IMG/VR virus record: IMGVR_UViG_3300046522_000726
Location: 1-28,718 of that record
Reading direction: 5' to 3' (one strand)
DNA: 28,718 nt
Origin: a virus
Made by a program: the position numbers and the translations under genes. The stretch's first letter is position 1; every line of letters begins with the position of its first letter. Shown here in pieces: positions 1-7,971 of this stretch. The notes under the pieces are model-generated. The model was not told where the DNA came from. It did no database searches and saw nothing but the letters and a program-made list of their open reading frames with translations.

Positions 1-678
1 TCAGGAAACCCATCTGCCGTCTCCCTTGCCGCAGGATCGACGATCGACATTGCCGATCCGGTTACGCAGCCATCCTTTGAGGAAGGCGCGAAGCTTGGCG
101 TTGGCGGCGGCCAGGCGACGATATTCCGCCGCTTGCCGGGCATCGAGCGCGTCCAGCGTCGCGGTGCAAGCGGGCATGACGCCGAGCTTTGCCTGGAGAA
201 GCCGATATGCCGCGACGTCGGCAGGGCCCAGGGACGCCGCGCTGTCTGGCAGGCGTGCGCCACCCAGCACATTCATCGTCAGCCGAAACCAGCGATTGGG
301 TCGCCGCGGCCCCATATTGACCGCCGTGTCGATCAACTCGCCGGCAATTGCGGGTTCGATATCCACCAGCGGCATATAGCCTGGTGCGGCGATGTAGCTC
401 CGCACGTAGACGGCATCGGCGCAAATGCTGGCCGGGCCGTCGCAATGCTGCGGAAAGCGGCGCATGTCGCCACGATATCCATAATCGCGAGCGACTCGCT
501 CGGTGACGCCATAGCTCGTTGCGCCGCCGGGATCGCGGGCGTCGTTCACATAGCCGCCCTCGACGGCATAGACACCGGCGAGGATGACCGCCACCGCCGC
601 GGCGATGGCGCCCTTGCCGCCCCAGCCAGAACGCGCCGCTGCTTCGCCTTCGACCAGGGTGCTGACGCCTTCAGTCAT
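1..678 (-). CDS. GH108-type muramidase endolysin with probable SAR domain
   Basis: Phage lysozyme cutting the host cell wall at the end of infection. The motif EGGYVNDARDPGGATSYGVT (from residue 40) is the signature of glycoside hydrolase family 108, in which the first Glu (E40 here) is catalytic. The C-terminus carries FLKGWLRNRI, typical of the associated peptidoglycan-binding domain (PG_binding_3). Residues 21-39 form a weakly hydrophobic Ala/Gly-rich segment ending directly at the catalytic Glu. This resembles a signal-arrest-release anchor rather than a cleavable signal peptide (inference). The start ATG at 678 overlaps the stop of the preceding holin-like gene; a further 8 codons are open upstream, but this start has an AAAGG-type site. 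225 aa, complete. Last gene of the lysis cassette. Confidence 0.88.
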   Translation of the reverse strand: MTEGVSTLVEGEAAARSGWGGKGAIAAAVAVILAGVYAVEGGYVNDARDPGGATSYGVTERVARDYGYRGDMRRFPQHCDGPASICADAVYVRSYIAAPGYMPLVDIEPAIAGELIDTAVNMGPRRPNRWFRLTMNVLGGARLPDSAASLGPADVAAYRLLQAKLGVMPACTATLDALDARQAAEYRRLAAANAKLRAFLKGWLRNRIGNVDRRSCGKGDGRWVS

Positions 679-952
679 TGGGTGTCGCCTTTTGCGCCAC
701 AATCCGCGCCACCATGATGGCGACGAACAGGATCACGGGGATCGAGCGGAGCACCGGGGCGGGAAGATACGCCCGCATCTCGGGGGGCACGCCGTTCCAG
801 GCGGCCAAGACGGCATCGGGGAACCATTGCGCCAGTGCGGTGACGATTGCCCCGAACGCCGCCAGGCGGATGCTCCAGAAACGCCACCAAAGGCGCGCGT
901 CGTCGATCAGGTGGGCGCGGACAGGCGCCCACCATGTGCGTAGCAGGTTCAT
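671..952 (-). CDS. small two-TM membrane protein, probable holin (DUF7940-like)
   Basis: 93-residue protein with two hydrophobic segments: one around residues 22-45 (WSIRLAAFGAIVTALAQWF), and one near the C-terminus (SIPVILFVAIMVARIV). They are joined by a Pro-containing loop. The arrangement and the position directly before the endolysin match the small putative holins of alphaproteobacterial phages annotated as DUF7940. The holin role is inferred from size, topology and context. The ATG at 952 was chosen because GGAGG lies 5 bases upstream; a GTG four codons earlier lacks such a site. Its stop overlaps the endolysin start, so the two are probably translationally coupled. Confidence 0.7.
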   Translation of the reverse strand: MNLLRTWWAPVRAHLIDDARLWWRFWSIRLAAFGAIVTALAQWFPDAVLAAWNGVPPEMRAYLPAPVLRSIPVILFVAIMVARIVAQKATPND

Positions 953-985
953 GTTTTCCTCCACTTGCGGCCGCGGGCCGCGGGA

Positions 986-1237
986 TCAGGCTTGATCGTA
1001 GGCTTTGGCGATCGCGACGGTCGCGCGGATCAGCGGATCGTTGGCGAGTGCTTCATCCGCTTCGCGGATGAGGGCGTCGGCGTCCGCGCGAGGCGGTGCC
1101 GGGAGATACGACGCCAGCAACCCGGCCGCGATATGGACCGCGCCGATACGGGGTCGGGCAATCGTGATGTGGAGCGGCGGAACCAGCATCAATGCGAACG
1201 CCAGCGTCATCAGGAGCAGGCCCGTGCCTTCCATCAT
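986..1237 (-). CDS. small membrane protein of the lysis cassette
   Basis: 83-residue protein with a clear N-terminal transmembrane segment (GLLLMTLAFALMLVPPLHI), a second weakly hydrophobic stretch (GAVHIAAGLLASYL) and a charged C-terminal tail. I do not recognise a named family. AAGGAGG sits 7 bases before the ATG at 1237, and this ATG overlaps the stop of the upstream coiled-coil membrane gene (ATGATGA). Coupled translation within the lysis cassette is therefore likely. It could be a holin, an antiholin or a spanin-like helper. No lipobox cysteine is present, so it is not an obvious outer-membrane spanin. Confidence 0.65.
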   Translation of the reverse strand: MMEGTGLLLMTLAFALMLVPPLHITIARPRIGAVHIAAGLLASYLPAPPRADADALIREADEALANDPLIRATVAIAKAYDQA

Positions 1238-1500
1238 CTCGCCGCCTCCTTGGTGGGGGTGCCGGTGGGCAGGATCACCTCCAGCTTCGCCTCTATGCGC
1301 GCCGTCCGCTCGTTGATCTTGTCGAGCTTGTCTGCGTCGGACTCGCGCCGCGTTTCCAGCGCGGTCAAGCGGCGTTCGTGATCGGCCAGTTCGTTGATCT
1401 TGCCGCCGGTCGACAACAAGAAGCCGGCGATCAACGCAAGAGTCGTGACGACGGGAAGCCACGCCAGCCAGATCGGGGCGGACTTGGTCGACATTGTCAT
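1234..1500 (-). CDS. N-anchored coiled-coil membrane protein, lysis-associated
   Basis: 88-residue protein: a short polar N-terminus, one transmembrane helix (about residues 10-30, WLAWLPVVTTLALIAGFLL), then a long amphipathic charged helix (about 33-76, ELADHERRLTALETRRESDA and onward) with heptad-like spacing. This topology is shared by inner-membrane spanins and by small XhlA/DUF1515-like phage proteins. I cannot decide between them from sequence alone. First gene of the lysis cassette, after the tail fibre. An AGAGGA site lies about 9 bases upstream of the ATG. Confidence 0.65.
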   Translation of the reverse strand: MTMSTKSAPIWLAWLPVVTTLALIAGFLLSTGGKINELADHERRLTALETRRESDADKLDKINERTARIEAKLEVILPTGTPTKEAAR

Positions 1501-1606
1501 CGGGGTGGGTCCTCTTGTGGGAGGGGAAGACGCGCTGAGCAGCAGTGGCCCTTAATCGCGTCGAGCTGGAGTGCTGGAAAGTGCGCCAATTGCGCGACCA
1601 GGCGGA

Positions 1607-1624
1607 TGACTTAGGTCTAAGTCA
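1607..1624. repeat. 8-bp inverted repeat at the 3' end of the tail fibre gene
   Basis: TGACTTAG-GT-CTAAGTCA is a perfect palindrome with a 2-base centre. It includes the fibre stop codon. No U-run follows on the minus strand, so it is not a clear intrinsic terminator. The rest of the 1501-1621 interval holds no gene I can support. Confidence 0.45.
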
Positions 1625-4570
1625 CACATTTGCTGCGATAAAGTCGGCTATTATATTGCCGAAGATATCGCCGTTCCCGGTGAGTGCGCCGCTACCCGAG
1701 AAGTGGGTGCCGTCGCTCTTATAGAAGCCGATATTGGCCCACTTCAGGCGGGGGCCAAGGACGTCCGGCATCGCATTAATCGTCACGCCGTAGGCATAGG
1801 CCGCCTTGTAGAGCAACCAAGTGTACCGATCTTGCGAAGCTTGGGAAAGCACCGAGGGTTGTGTCGGCGGATCGCCCGAAACCATCACGTCCCCAAACGC
1901 GAGCGCTTGGGACAGGGCATATTGCACTGATGAGATGTAGAGCGCCTCATCGGTGACCGCGCTCGCATCGTTGGTGACGGCTTCATAGTGCGTAAAGCAG
2001 AGGCCGAGAGTGCCGAGCATACGGACCCAGGCCTGCACGCTATTTTCCGCTGCTCCGGAGTTAGAGGCGTCAAGGGCTAACGTGACCGCCGTCCGCAGCG
2101 TCGTACCGCCGTTGATGCACAGCACCGCCCGCACCAGAGTGTCGCGCTCGAGGCCGCCGCCGATCGTCTTTGGTAGGCTGTCGGTGCTGGTATAGGTAAA
2201 GGTGTTGACGCCGCGTACGACGCCGTCAGCCGGACCTAGCGTTGTGACGCGCGGCCCGATCGATTTGATGGTCGTGCTTGCAATCGTCTGCGAGACGCTG
2301 ACTTGGTACGTCCCGGTGCCGTTCGCCGCCCCGGTGAGTTGCTTGACGATCGTCGTTCCGGCGGTAGGCCCATTTGTCAGCGCGTCGCCTACCTGCGGGT
2401 AGCCTGTGCCCAAGGCCGTTACAGTCATCGTCGTGCCACTAATCGAGGCCGTATAGGCGGTCTCGCCTGCTGCCGTCTTAGCGTGCCCGTTGCCGTCCGA
2501 AAACTGCCATCCGCCGTAGCCCGGGAAGGTCCAGTAGAAGAAATTGTAGGTGTCGCTGATGCCGGGGACGACGTCTGTGATTGTCGCACCGTTGGTTGAT
2601 GTCTTCATCGACGCGCCGCCGAGCTGCGTTCCATAACCGGACCAGCCAGCCGAAAAGGTAAGACGTTCTGGACGGTAGGGGCTGGCGCCAGCGCTTGGCG
2701 CCGAGTTGTTGTTTCCGAACCAGCCGACGTACCGCGCGGGAATGCCATATTTTGACCAAAGGCGGGCGGCGACTTTAGCCGGCATGCTGTTCGCCGACGG
2801 ACCCGTGCTCGGCTCAACGCCCGCCGAATGACTTGTACCCTCGAACAGGGCGATGGCGTCAGCCGTATTGGCGCGCACTGCGGCCACGCCCGTCTTCATG
2901 TTCGGCAGGGCATTGCCGGGAATCTGCTGACGGAAGAGCTTGGCCCCCGAGTTTGCAAATGTCGGGATCGCAGTTGCCGTGTACTGGTCAAACAACGAGC
3001 GATCATCAACGCGGTCGAATGCCGAGCGCCATTTGATGCGCTTGATCCAGCCGCCAAGTACTTGCTGTCCAGAGCCGTCACCTTTCCCGCCGATAGCGGC
3101 GCTCGTTACTGAGGTGCCGTTGTTGAAAGCGGTGCTGTCGATGACCGGCATGCCGTCACCCGCGCCAAAGGTCGAACTCGAACTGCCCCAAGCAAATCCG
3201 AGTTTCTGATTCGCTCCCGCGCCGGTATTCCAGGCCTGATTGCCAAGCGGCGCGTTCACAGCCGCACCACGATAGCCAAAGCCGCTTGCACCGTTGACGA
3301 GAGCCCACGTCGCGCCGGTGAGCGCGACAATGCCGGGGGTTCGTGCGTAGCCGGTTTGTGCCTCGACACGCGAGATCTCGGCCAGGAATGAACCGGAAGG
3401 AGCCTTAAACGCGTTCAACAGGCCGCTCGCGGTAATAGCCTCATCCCAGTCACGCGTGACGGGGGCACCTGCGGTGACGATCAGCGGTGTAGCAATCGAG
3501 TTGTTCGTAAACGAGACGTTGGGGTTATATTCGACCTGGCAGACGTACCAAGTACCAGTACCCGCGTGCGTCACGCTGATATTGCCGGGAGTCGTGATCG
3601 TCAGAACCTGCGGCACGCCCGATGTAACCGGCCCAAACCCACTGCCGACTGCGCTACTGGCGGCCGAGGTGACCGTCACACCCGCGTCGTGGTGGCTCCA
3701 GATGATGATTTTGCCGGCCGGCACCGCGATAGCGAGCTGATCTACCGGCGTCAGGCAGTTGAGGAAAACGTTTCGTGACTGCGGCATGAATGCCGTTCCA
3801 AGGTCGGTTCTGCGGATCGGCTGACCCGCCGAAAAGGTCTGATACAGTGAACCCGGCGCATCGTGATAGCAGAGGTTTGTAGCTAGGGCGGAGCTCGGGT
3901 TCGCGCGCGTGATCGGCAGCAATGCCGTCGGATAGGTCGCCCCAAGGCTGAGGTCGTAATGCGACCAGCCGGCGTTTACATCCGCAGTTGCGCCGAGCGG
4001 CCAAGTGCTGTTCGTCTTTTGCCCATAGACAAGCCCGGTCGAGAGATCGGTATAGTCGTCCCCGTTCGCGCCAAAATTGTTCGCGGGCAGTCCGTAGCCG
4101 GTCAGGTGGGTGCCGGTCGTGCCGTTGGTACCGTTTGTGCCGGTCAGCACCTGCCCAGGAGGCCAAACGCCACCTGCCCTGGGACCGTAGAACGTAATGA
4201 CGTCGCCGGTGTTTCGATAGTAGATCTGCCCATCAACGCCCTCGGTCGTGGGCGCTGCGAACCCGAACAGCGGCCGCATCCCCGCAATCTGCACATCCAA
4301 TTGCGCCAGATCATACAGTTGCAGATCATGCACCTTGGGCGCCAGATACGACCCGTCCGCCGACGCGATCTGGACGTCATAAGCTCCATTGGCCGCCGCG
4401 AACCCGACCAGCCCGGAAGTTGCCGCGGTGATAGGGTTGGACAAACCGGCGCCCGAGCTGTCGTAGATCGAAGCCAGCGTGGTCGTGCCCGCCAAATAGA
4501 CAGTGATCTTGGCAAGCGGCAGTGCTGCCCCCGTGTCGCCACGGGCGGCGATGAATTCATAATATTGCAT
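1622..4570 (-). CDS. tail fibre / receptor-binding protein with SGNH-hydrolase-like domain
   Basis: 982 residues. The N-terminus (about 1-100) resembles attachment domains of phage tail fibres. A short Gly-X-Y stretch (GTNGTNGTTGT, about 143-153) leads into a fibre-type motif near 165-195. The C-terminal third looks like a GDSL/SGNH esterase: IALFEGTSHSAG near residue 573 offers the nucleophile Ser580, and KSDGTHFSG near 951 supplies the Asp953/His956 pair typical of block V. An Ala/Gly/Thr-rich repeat found in many phage tail proteins (about 704-768) is embedded between these blocks. Likely function is binding to, and possible deacetylation of, the host surface polysaccharide (inference). 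AAGG lies about 9 bases upstream of the ATG. It follows the tail hub gene directly. Confidence 0.82.
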   Translation of the reverse strand: MQYYEFIAARGDTGAALPLAKITVYLAGTTTLASIYDSSGAGLSNPITAATSGLVGFAAANGAYDVQIASADGSYLAPKVHDLQLYDLAQLDVQIAGMRPLFGFAAPTTEGVDGQIYYRNTGDVITFYGPRAGGVWPPGQVLTGTNGTNGTTGTHLTGYGLPANNFGANGDDYTDLSTGLVYGQKTNSTWPLGATADVNAGWSHYDLSLGATYPTALLPITRANPSSALATNLCYHDAPGSLYQTFSAGQPIRRTDLGTAFMPQSRNVFLNCLTPVDQLAIAVPAGKIIIWSHHDAGVTVTSAASSAVGSGFGPVTSGVPQVLTITTPGNISVTHAGTGTWYVCQVEYNPNVSFTNNSIATPLIVTAGAPVTRDWDEAITASGLLNAFKAPSGSFLAEISRVEAQTGYARTPGIVALTGATWALVNGASGFGYRGAAVNAPLGNQAWNTGAGANQKLGFAWGSSSSTFGAGDGMPVIDSTAFNNGTSVTSAAIGGKGDGSGQQVLGGWIKRIKWRSAFDRVDDRSLFDQYTATAIPTFANSGAKLFRQQIPGNALPNMKTGVAAVRANTADAIALFEGTSHSAGVEPSTGPSANSMPAKVAARLWSKYGIPARYVGWFGNNNSAPSAGASPYRPERLTFSAGWSGYGTQLGGASMKTSTNGATITDVVPGISDTYNFFYWTFPGYGGWQFSDGNGHAKTAAGETAYTASISGTTMTVTALGTGYPQVGDALTNGPTAGTTIVKQLTGAANGTGTYQVSVSQTIASTTIKSIGPRVTTLGPADGVVRGVNTFTYTSTDSLPKTIGGGLERDTLVRAVLCINGGTTLRTAVTLALDASNSGAAENSVQAWVRMLGTLGLCFTHYEAVTNDASAVTDEALYISSVQYALSQALAFGDVMVSGDPPTQPSVLSQASQDRYTWLLYKAAYAYGVTINAMPDVLGPRLKWANIGFYKSDGTHFSGSGALTGNGDIFGNIIADFIAANV

Positions 4571-4606
4571 TTTGGGCAGCCTTTCCGGGCGGCAAGGTGA
4601 GGGGGG

Positions 4607-7543
4607 CTACAGCGTCGGCTGTACTTTGTAATTGTGCGACAGCACGCCGTCGGACACGTAGGTATGGGCGTCGCCCACGGTGATCTTGGCGACGCGCGCC
4701 TCGCCGGCGGCGACACCGATCTCTTCCATCATCACCCAGCGGTCGAGCCAGAACCGGTGACGTGGCGTTGCTTTGGGATAACCCTCGGCGGCGAACACCG
4801 GATCGAGCGAGAACGAGATCGCGGTCACCGGATAAGCGCCCCATGCCCGCGTGATTTCGTGTTGCGTCCAGACCCAGTCGCCCACCTCGACCATCGATGC
4901 GGGCTTCTCGGTTCCCGGCCCGGAGCGCTCGGCGTCAGCCATCAGGATCAGCGCCGAGTCGATGACGCAGCGGCCGTTATAGCCGCCCCCGCCATCGCCG
5001 CCGCCGCCCGGCGAACTGCCGCCGCCGGTGGAGATCGTGAACGTCTGCTCGGCCGACAAATTGAGGAAAGCGGGGTCCGCCGTCCAGCCATCATAGGCGG
5101 CGATGCGGCCATAATAGGTACCGGCCGCCAGCCCATAGACCGTGATCGACGGAATGCCCGCAGAGAGCACCCCGCCTGAAGTGGAGGGATTGAAGCCGCT
5201 GGTCGACGAATAGAACATGACATAGCCGGCGAGATCCGGGTCGGTCGAGGCGGCGCAGGTCATCGTGCCGTTGGTCGTGCCGCCGATCGCCGCCGGCGAC
5301 GACACTGCTGGAGGAGCGTTGTTGGTGACGACAAGCCAGGGCGATGGCGGCGCGTCACCCGCCGCGTTCGAGGCGATGACCTCGACATGATAGACCCGGC
5401 TCACGCCATCCTGCGCCGCAAGCGCGGACGTATAGGTGGCCGCCGGGGTGGAGGTCACGATCTCGCGCTTGAGCGTGGTCCGGTCGGCCAGATAGAACCG
5501 GAATTTATAGGTGACGGCACGCGCAGACGGATCGCACACGACCGAAAGCGAACTGCCGTCCCAGGCATGGGCAAGCGCGAGGCCGGTCACGGGATCGGGA
5601 AGCGCCGTCGAGGGCGCGAGCGACACCGTGTAAGGCGATAGCGCCGACAAGTCCTCGATCTCCTGGCCGAAGATGTTGAACGACGGGAATTTGACGTAGA
5701 TCGTGGAGCCGACGTTGAGGCTGGCATAGCTGAACTTGAACACGCCATCGTCGAGCCGGATGAAGCGCTGGCCGACGGCATGGCTTGCCGGCAATGTCCC
5801 AGCGAATCCGCGGCGCAAGTTGGTCAGGCTATAGGTACCCGCCCCGGTCAGTGTTGCGGTCTGATAGGTGACCAATTCGTCCCCGATCATGCATAGCGAA
5901 CCACCGGCATTGGCCTCGGCGGCCGTCGCTGAACCGAGCTCGCCACGTGACGCGGTGAGATCGATTGCCAGTATGTTGGTCGTGTCCGGATCGGCATGGT
6001 TGGCCAGGGCCGCCGTCAGCACGCCGTAACGTGCCGGGCCGTTGATCGTGCCGGCGCGCGAATAGGTGACGTTGTCGGCACTGATCCATATTTCACAGCC
6101 GCCCCAGGTCGGCGACGATGAGGCGACCGCGCACCATATTTCGGGATCGCCATTGGTGAGCGAGGTTGGCGCATTGATCAGGGCGGGCGTCGAAACCGAA
6201 CCCGGAGCGTCCGCCGCATTGGGCTGCCGATCGGGTCCGCTCGAATGCGAGGCATAGAGCGCGGCCGACGCAGTCCCGACCGGCACACCCTCTCCGGTGA
6301 TCGACAGGAGTCCGTCGGCGTCTTCTGCGATTTCGGTGATCCGTACCAGCACGCGGTCGAGCGACAGCGAATCGCTGGTCGTCGTCAGCGTGACGAGATC
6401 GGTCGGCTCGAGCAGCGCGAAGTTCCACGGCAGCTTGAAGCTGTATTTCTCCCGCGTGTAGAGCACGCGCTGGCCGTAAAGCTGGACCGCTTTGCGCGCG
6501 ATCGCGGCGTCGCAGATGCAATGGACCGTCGTCGGGTCTTGCTTGCGCCGGCCATAGGTGACGATGTTGTCGAGATCCTGGGCGGTCGCGATGCCGACAT
6601 TATATTGCTGGCTGCGATCCAGGAATTCGAACTGGACGATGTTATAGGCATCGGACTGATCGACGATTTCGATGGAGGCGGCATTGCCGCTGTCGTCGAC
6701 CACCAGATCGTCCTCGGTCAGGTCGTATACCGGGGCCATGTTCGGCGTCCATGTCACCGAATTGCCCGTCGCCGCGGCATCGCCATAGGGCCGGATCTTG
6801 AGCATCCCCTCCGACCAATAGGCCGCCGCATTGGTCGCGGTCAGCCATTCCTCCAGGATCGACGCCGCGCTCGACTGCGATTCGAGCACTGGCGAGAGCA
6901 ACAGGTTGTTGGCGCGGCAATAGAGCGAATAGTCGGATAGATCCCCGATCAGGCCCGATCCCCACATCGGCACGCCATAATCGGCGTTGGTCAGGAAATC
7001 GGTGATGATGTCCTTGGGATCGGCATCGCATACGCCGCCGCCGAGCTGGGTCGCAAAGTCGACCTCGAAGCTGTGGTTCGACAGCGTCGCCGAGTCCGCG
7101 AGGTCGTAATCCTGGGCATAGACATAGGCGATGCCGGAATAGTTGATCGCCTGAGCGGGGAATTTGGACGTCAGATAGCCCCACACAGATTGGGTCGGCG
7201 CGCCGGTCGCGAGGCTCAGCCCGGCGGCCGATAGCGTCGTCAACACGGCAGTGTCCTTATAGATCGTGCGGATGCCCCGAATGCCGCTCGCGCCGCCTTC
7301 GCAAATGCCCATGATGATCGACGCGGTATAGGTATAGGTCGTGTTCTTGGAACCGCCGCCCAGCCCCTTGCCCGCGGTGGTCTTGGTGGTGTGCGGGATC
7401 GCCGTGAAGGCGTTGTACCAGATGAGGTTGCACTTCATTCGGCCGCGACCCCAGCCAAGCGAGATGGGCAGGCCCAGGGTAGACGATTGGACCTGCAAGC
7501 CGTTGAGCTTCGGTGATGTGGTCGAGGTAGACTTGCCGCCCAT
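4607..7543 (-). CDS. tail hub / tip protein (Phage-tail_3 family) with C-terminal Hint (intein-like) domain
   Basis: 978-residue central tail-tip protein. The N-terminal half (for example GLPISLGWGRGRMKCNLIWY and GIRGIRTIYKD) and the middle region (VIEL-like beta domain with DDLVVDDSGNAASIEIVDQ) match the hub family that follows NlpC/P60 in GTA-like and lambda-J-like tails. FN3-like beta repeats follow (about 600-840). After a Gly-rich linker, residues 859-978 form a Hint domain: Cys859 at the start, TPRHRFWLDR as the TxxH block, and VSDGVLSHNY with the terminal His-Asn seven residues from the end. Two ATGs are adjacent (7546 and 7543); GAGGA is 6 bases before the second, which I used. Overlaps the stop of the NlpC/P60 gene. 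Confidence 0.85.
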   Translation of the reverse strand: MGGKSTSTTSPKLNGLQVQSSTLGLPISLGWGRGRMKCNLIWYNAFTAIPHTTKTTAGKGLGGGSKNTTYTYTASIIMGICEGGASGIRGIRTIYKDTAVLTTLSAAGLSLATGAPTQSVWGYLTSKFPAQAINYSGIAYVYAQDYDLADSATLSNHSFEVDFATQLGGGVCDADPKDIITDFLTNADYGVPMWGSGLIGDLSDYSLYCRANNLLLSPVLESQSSAASILEEWLTATNAAAYWSEGMLKIRPYGDAAATGNSVTWTPNMAPVYDLTEDDLVVDDSGNAASIEIVDQSDAYNIVQFEFLDRSQQYNVGIATAQDLDNIVTYGRRKQDPTTVHCICDAAIARKAVQLYGQRVLYTREKYSFKLPWNFALLEPTDLVTLTTTSDSLSLDRVLVRITEIAEDADGLLSITGEGVPVGTASAALYASHSSGPDRQPNAADAPGSVSTPALINAPTSLTNGDPEIWCAVASSSPTWGGCEIWISADNVTYSRAGTINGPARYGVLTAALANHADPDTTNILAIDLTASRGELGSATAAEANAGGSLCMIGDELVTYQTATLTGAGTYSLTNLRRGFAGTLPASHAVGQRFIRLDDGVFKFSYASLNVGSTIYVKFPSFNIFGQEIEDLSALSPYTVSLAPSTALPDPVTGLALAHAWDGSSLSVVCDPSARAVTYKFRFYLADRTTLKREIVTSTPAATYTSALAAQDGVSRVYHVEVIASNAAGDAPPSPWLVVTNNAPPAVSSPAAIGGTTNGTMTCAASTDPDLAGYVMFYSSTSGFNPSTSGGVLSAGIPSITVYGLAAGTYYGRIAAYDGWTADPAFLNLSAEQTFTISTGGGSSPGGGGDGGGGYNGRCVIDSALILMADAERSGPGTEKPASMVEVGDWVWTQHEITRAWGAYPVTAISFSLDPVFAAEGYPKATPRHRFWLDRWVMMEEIGVAAGEARVAKITVGDAHTYVSDGVLSHNYKVQPTL

Positions 7544-7971
7544 CATTGATCCTCGAACAAGGTGAAGAACTTGACCGGCCGGGAGCGCAGCTCCTCGTCG
7601 CGATCGGCGTTTCCGCGCACGACGCCGCCGCCGCGGATGACGGCGTGCAGCACTTCGGGCATGTCGATGACGATCGCCGCGTGCGAATAGCAGCGGCCGT
7701 ACTTCCAGATCGCGAGATCGCCGGGGCCGACCGCCCCGCGCGCGATCTCGCGTGCAAACCGCGTGACCCAGCCCAGGAACTGCTCCTCGTCGCGATGCAG
7801 CATCCATTGCGGCGAGTAATCGGGCTCGACCCGTGGGATCAGGCCGACCGCTTCATAGACCATCGCCGGCAGCATCGCGCAGTCGACCCCGACGCCGCGC
7901 AACCGCGCCCGGTGATGGTATGGCGTTCCCTCCCAGCCGAGAGCCTCGCGCACCACGTCCTGGCGCGTCAT
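7543..7971 (-). CDS. NlpC/P60-family peptidase of the tail tip
   Basis: 142-residue cysteine peptidase. GVGVDCAMLPAMVYEAVGL places the catalytic Cys31 after Asp30, CYSHAAIVID gives the catalytic His97, and GPGDLAIWKYG is the conserved strand between them. Such proteins are mounted on GTA and siphovirus tail tips and cleave peptidoglycan peptides during DNA entry (family knowledge). The ATG at 7971 overlaps the stop of the DUF2163 gene by the ATGA pattern, and its own stop overlaps the hub start. An upstream extension of 32 codons is open but lies inside DUF2163 and is not needed for the fold. Confidence 0.88.
   Translation of the reverse strand: MTRQDVVREALGWEGTPYHHRARLRGVGVDCAMLPAMVYEAVGLIPRVEPDYSPQWMLHRDEEQFLGWVTRFAREIARGAVGPGDLAIWKYGRCYSHAAIVIDMPEVLHAVIRGGGVVRGNADRDEELRSRPVKFFTLFEDQ

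Noticed and set aside
2260-2460. possible tandem repeat in the tail fibre gene
   Set aside because: It is a single copy of the Ala/Gly/Thr-rich tail domain that is itself internally repetitive at protein level; no DNA tandem repeat is present.
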